Assembly: GCA_963763135.1 (NCBI GenBank)
Contig: CAVXNJ010000004.1
Span: 310,001 to 374,000 of the forward strand
Direction of reading: 5' to 3'
DNA: 64,000 nucleotides
Origin: JANMZO01 sp963763135
Lineage (GTDB): Bacteria; Actinomycetota; Acidimicrobiia; Acidimicrobiales; JANYDT01
The notes beneath the pieces were generated by a model, which saw nothing but the letters and a program-made list of their open reading frames with translations, had not been told where the DNA came from and ran no database searches. Positions 62,190 through 64,000 of this stretch are shown here, piece by piece. The position numbers and the translations under genes are program-made. Every line of letters starts with the position of its first letter. The first letter of the stretch is position 1.

Positions 62190-62798
62190 TCAGTGCGCCC
62201 TAGCCGGTTCCTCGCGTCGGCGCCGCTTCCAAAGGAGGAGGATCAGAAGCAGCACCACTGCCGCCGCAACAGCGATGATCCACCACGGGAACGCCGACTT
62301 GGCTCCGGTGACGGTGAAGCTTCCGGGTGCGGCGACCGCCTGGATGTCGAGGCGCTCAAGCGTTCCTTCCCAGGCGCGCAACTTCTCGAGCCCAAGCGCG
62401 GTGGTTGCTCCCTTGGTCCCGAGAACGCGGAACTTGGCAACAAGAATTTCACCGTCGCCGTTGATTGCGTCGCTGCTGACGACGCCCATGATCAGTCGAC
62501 CGGGTGTCGGGTTGGCGTCGACGAGCGATCCGCCGGCCGCCAACGATCCGGCGCTGCCCGAGATCGCCTCCAGCACCGTTGCGTCGTACGTCAACTCGAC
62601 GTGCAGGGCGCCAATCCCGGGTGCCGCAGTCACACGGATAGGAATTGAGATCTCCGCTCCCGTTGCTCCGGTTGCCGTCGGCGCAGTGATCGTGACACTC
62701 GCGCCGAGCGCGGGATGAGCCCTCCAAACCAAGGTCAGAAGTACCGCCAGCGCCGCGACTGCGATTCGACGCATTGACGAACGATGATAAGTGGACAT
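62190..62798 (-). CDS. membrane-anchored cohesin-domain protein
   Basis: 202 residues from the ATG at 62798; further starts exist. Signal peptide, then a cohesin-type fold: VTITAPTATGATGAEISIPI, LHVELTYDATVLEAI, GRLIMGVVSSDAINGDGEI and LVAKFRVLG. The C-terminus has one membrane helix (WWIIAVAAAVVLLLILLLW) and a basic tail. It would display a cohesin on the cell surface. Its start follows the stop of the upstream dockerin-like gene by a base, so they are co-translated. Confidence 0.83.
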   Translation of the reverse strand: MSTYHRSSMRRIAVAALAVLLTLVWRAHPALGASVTITAPTATGATGAEISIPIRVTAAPGIGALHVELTYDATVLEAISGSAGSLAAGGSLVDANPTPGRLIMGVVSSDAINGDGEILVAKFRVLGTKGATTALGLEKLRAWEGTLERLDIQAVAAPGSFTVTGAKSAFPWWIIAVAAAVVLLLILLLWKRRRREEPARAH

Positions 62799-62799
62799 A

Positions 62800-64000
62800 T
62801 CAGACCCTTCCGACGGAGCGTTGCAGAATGACAGCGGAGTCACGCGAGGTGACCTTCGAATCTCGATCTACATCGAGTGTGGTGTTTGGTGGTCGGAGTT
62901 CGACTGACATCTGCAGCGCACAGAGCGCATCGCCCTCATCGAGTGTTGTGTTTCCGTCGCAGTCGCCGGGCAGCAGGCCGTCTGCGCCGACGATCTGAAT
63001 CAGCCCGTCAATGCGATCGATGCTCAGGCTTGCCCCAGCCGGATCGTTGAGGGTGGTCACCTTGAGGGTCAGCGGCGTTCGGTCGCCGGGTTTTCCAACG
63101 GCCTTGAACGTCACGTTGATCACCACGCCGGTTCCGGTCTCGCCGGTGGTCTGCGCTGCGCCGAGAAGGACACGGCCTGGTTGCTCGGTGTTCGACTGCT
63201 GCAGCGCACTGCCGAGAAACGACGAGCGCTTCGTCACACGTTGGGCCTGGGCCACACCATCGTCGTACGCCATTTCGAAGTTGATGTTCGCCACGTTCTT
63301 GCCATTGATGACCCACACCGGAATGATCACTTCGTCACCGGCGCGAACTGAACGCTGGCCGGCCTGAAGCGTCATACACGTGGTCGCTAACGGCTCCGGG
63401 GTTCCGATCGGCGGCGTGGCAATGATGGCGCCGGTCGCCGCGGCACACGCAGGTGGTGATGTCGTCGGTGGCGCACCGCCGACGGTGAAGGTGGAGCGGG
63501 CCTGCACCGTGTAACCGCCCTTTCCACCCCAGTCAAAGTACGCGCGGGCTTCATATGAGCCGGCGGGCAGGCGACCGAAGTCGCGGCGGCCTTCCCGCTC
63601 ACCGCCCAGGTTGCGCCAGTCGTACCACGAATCGTCAGCTGCTCCGGCTTTCACGATCGAGATCCAATCGTATGCAGAGCCGGTGGTTCCCGGCATCCCG
63701 CTGAAGACGAGGGTCACCGGTTCGTCCGTCGTGTAGCTCGGCCGCTCGGCGCGGACCTGCGCCGTTCCGTTCGCGCCCGTCGCCCCGCTTCCTCCCGATG
63801 TGGACGGCGTGCCGGAACCACTGCCGCCTGTGGCGGGGTTCGTCGGGTTGTCGGTGGCGCCGCAGTCGATCGAGCTCGGACCTTCGTTCAACACGAGTTC
63901 GGCGCTATTCACCGCAGTGTCGTCTTGGAGCATGAGATGCAGCACGCCGCTTGCAAGTTGGGAGACCACCGCCGCCTGCAGGGCCGGATCGCGCTTGATC
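62800..64000 (-). CDS. dockerin/cohesin-like secreted protein (cut by window end)
   Basis: At least 400 residues; the frame continues past base 64000, so the start is not seen. Middle: Gly/Ser linker, an Ig-like RAERPSYTTDEPVTLVFSGM domain, then a cohesin-like ACMTLQAGQRSVRAGDEVI to VVINVTFKAVG domain. C-terminus: dockerin type I repeats GDCDGNTTLDEGDALCAL and LDVDRDSKVTSRDSAVILQ with calcium-loop Asp/Asn positions. Expected to bind a cohesin such as that of the neighbour. Confidence 0.82.
   Translation of the reverse strand, partial: IKRDPALQAAVVSQLASGVLHLMLQDDTAVNSAELVLNEGPSSIDCGATDNPTNPATGGSGSGTPSTSGGSGATGANGTAQVRAERPSYTTDEPVTLVFSGMPGTTGSAYDWISIVKAGAADDSWYDWRNLGGEREGRRDFGRLPAGSYEARAYFDWGGKGGYTVQARSTFTVGGAPPTTSPPACAAATGAIIATPPIGTPEPLATTCMTLQAGQRSVRAGDEVIIPVWVINGKNVANINFEMAYDDGVAQAQRVTKRSSFLGSALQQSNTEQPGRVLLGAAQTTGETGTGVVINVTFKAVGKPGDRTPLTLKVTTLNDPAGASLSIDRIDGLIQIVGADGLLPGDCDGNTTLDEGDALCALQMSVELRPPNTTLDVDRDSKVTSRDSAVILQRSVGRV

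Overview
The window reads like a chromosomal piece of a high-GC actinobacterium. The mix of genes (mycothiol-type DinB/maleylpyruvate isomerase enzyme, LLM flavin oxidoreductase, LuxR-type two-component pair, Bax1-I/YccA protein, many secreted proteins with Thr/Pro/Ser-rich linkers, DUF1501/DUF1800 pair) suggests a member of the Acidimicrobiia or a neighbour. That placement is inference; no rRNA is present.

Layout. 1-3512: Tat-exported DUF1501 and DUF1800 genes (minus). 3.8-7.1 kb: pyruvate phosphate dikinase and a tRNA 2'-O-methyltransferase. 7.2-11.6 kb: a CarH-like B12-binding regulator divergent from dnaG, followed by a primary-type sigma factor. 11.6-17.1 kb (minus): a degenerate GGDEF protein, then an operon of histidine kinase, membrane-anchored carbohydrate-binding-like protein and NarL-type response regulator. 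17.3-31 kb: ordinary housekeeping and metabolic genes (clpP, two oxidoreductases, a thioredoxin-fold protein without redox cysteines, threonine aldolase, M20 peptidase, GH3 enzyme, VanY-like peptidase, ArfB) and tRNAs Leu-like(UAG), Arg(UCU), His and Lys. 31.1-33.9 kb: a 2.7-kb segment bounded by a 20-bp copy of part of tRNA-Lys, carrying a broken gene, a secreted protein and a DUF433/DUF5615 toxin-antitoxin pair. 34-38.3 kb: remnants of signalling genes and an intact GGDEF-EAL protein.

39.5-50.3 kb is the most coherent accessory block. Five copies of the palindrome ATACCC-N4-GGGTAT lie upstream of an OsmC-like protein, a metallo-beta-lactamase/rhodanese gene followed by a rhodanese and a TauE-type exporter, a CsoR/CstR-family repressor followed by an MMPL transporter, and a malic enzyme. 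The repressor has the two conserved cysteines but lacks the copper-ligand histidine, so a persulfide-sensing (CstR-like) sulfur regulon is the best reading. A ferric-reductase-like flavocytochrome with a surface cytochrome b5 protein sits inside this block.

50.8-62 kb: VOC/YecM-like protein, DUF1232 protein, large secreted SGNH hydrolase, HAD hydrolase, uridine-kinase-like protein, GNAT, GntR regulator, then a three-gene ygeW-ygeY-yqeA-type set (carbamoyltransferase, M20 hydrolase, carbamate kinase). 62.2-64 kb: a membrane-anchored cohesin-domain protein and a dockerin/cohesin-like protein running off the window end.

Several genes (dnaG, the carbohydrate-binding gene, the MBL-rhodanese gene, a gene at 31.5 kb) switch frame by one base, and the DUF1501 frame continues past its stop. 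Sequencing error must be excluded before any of these is called a true pseudogene.
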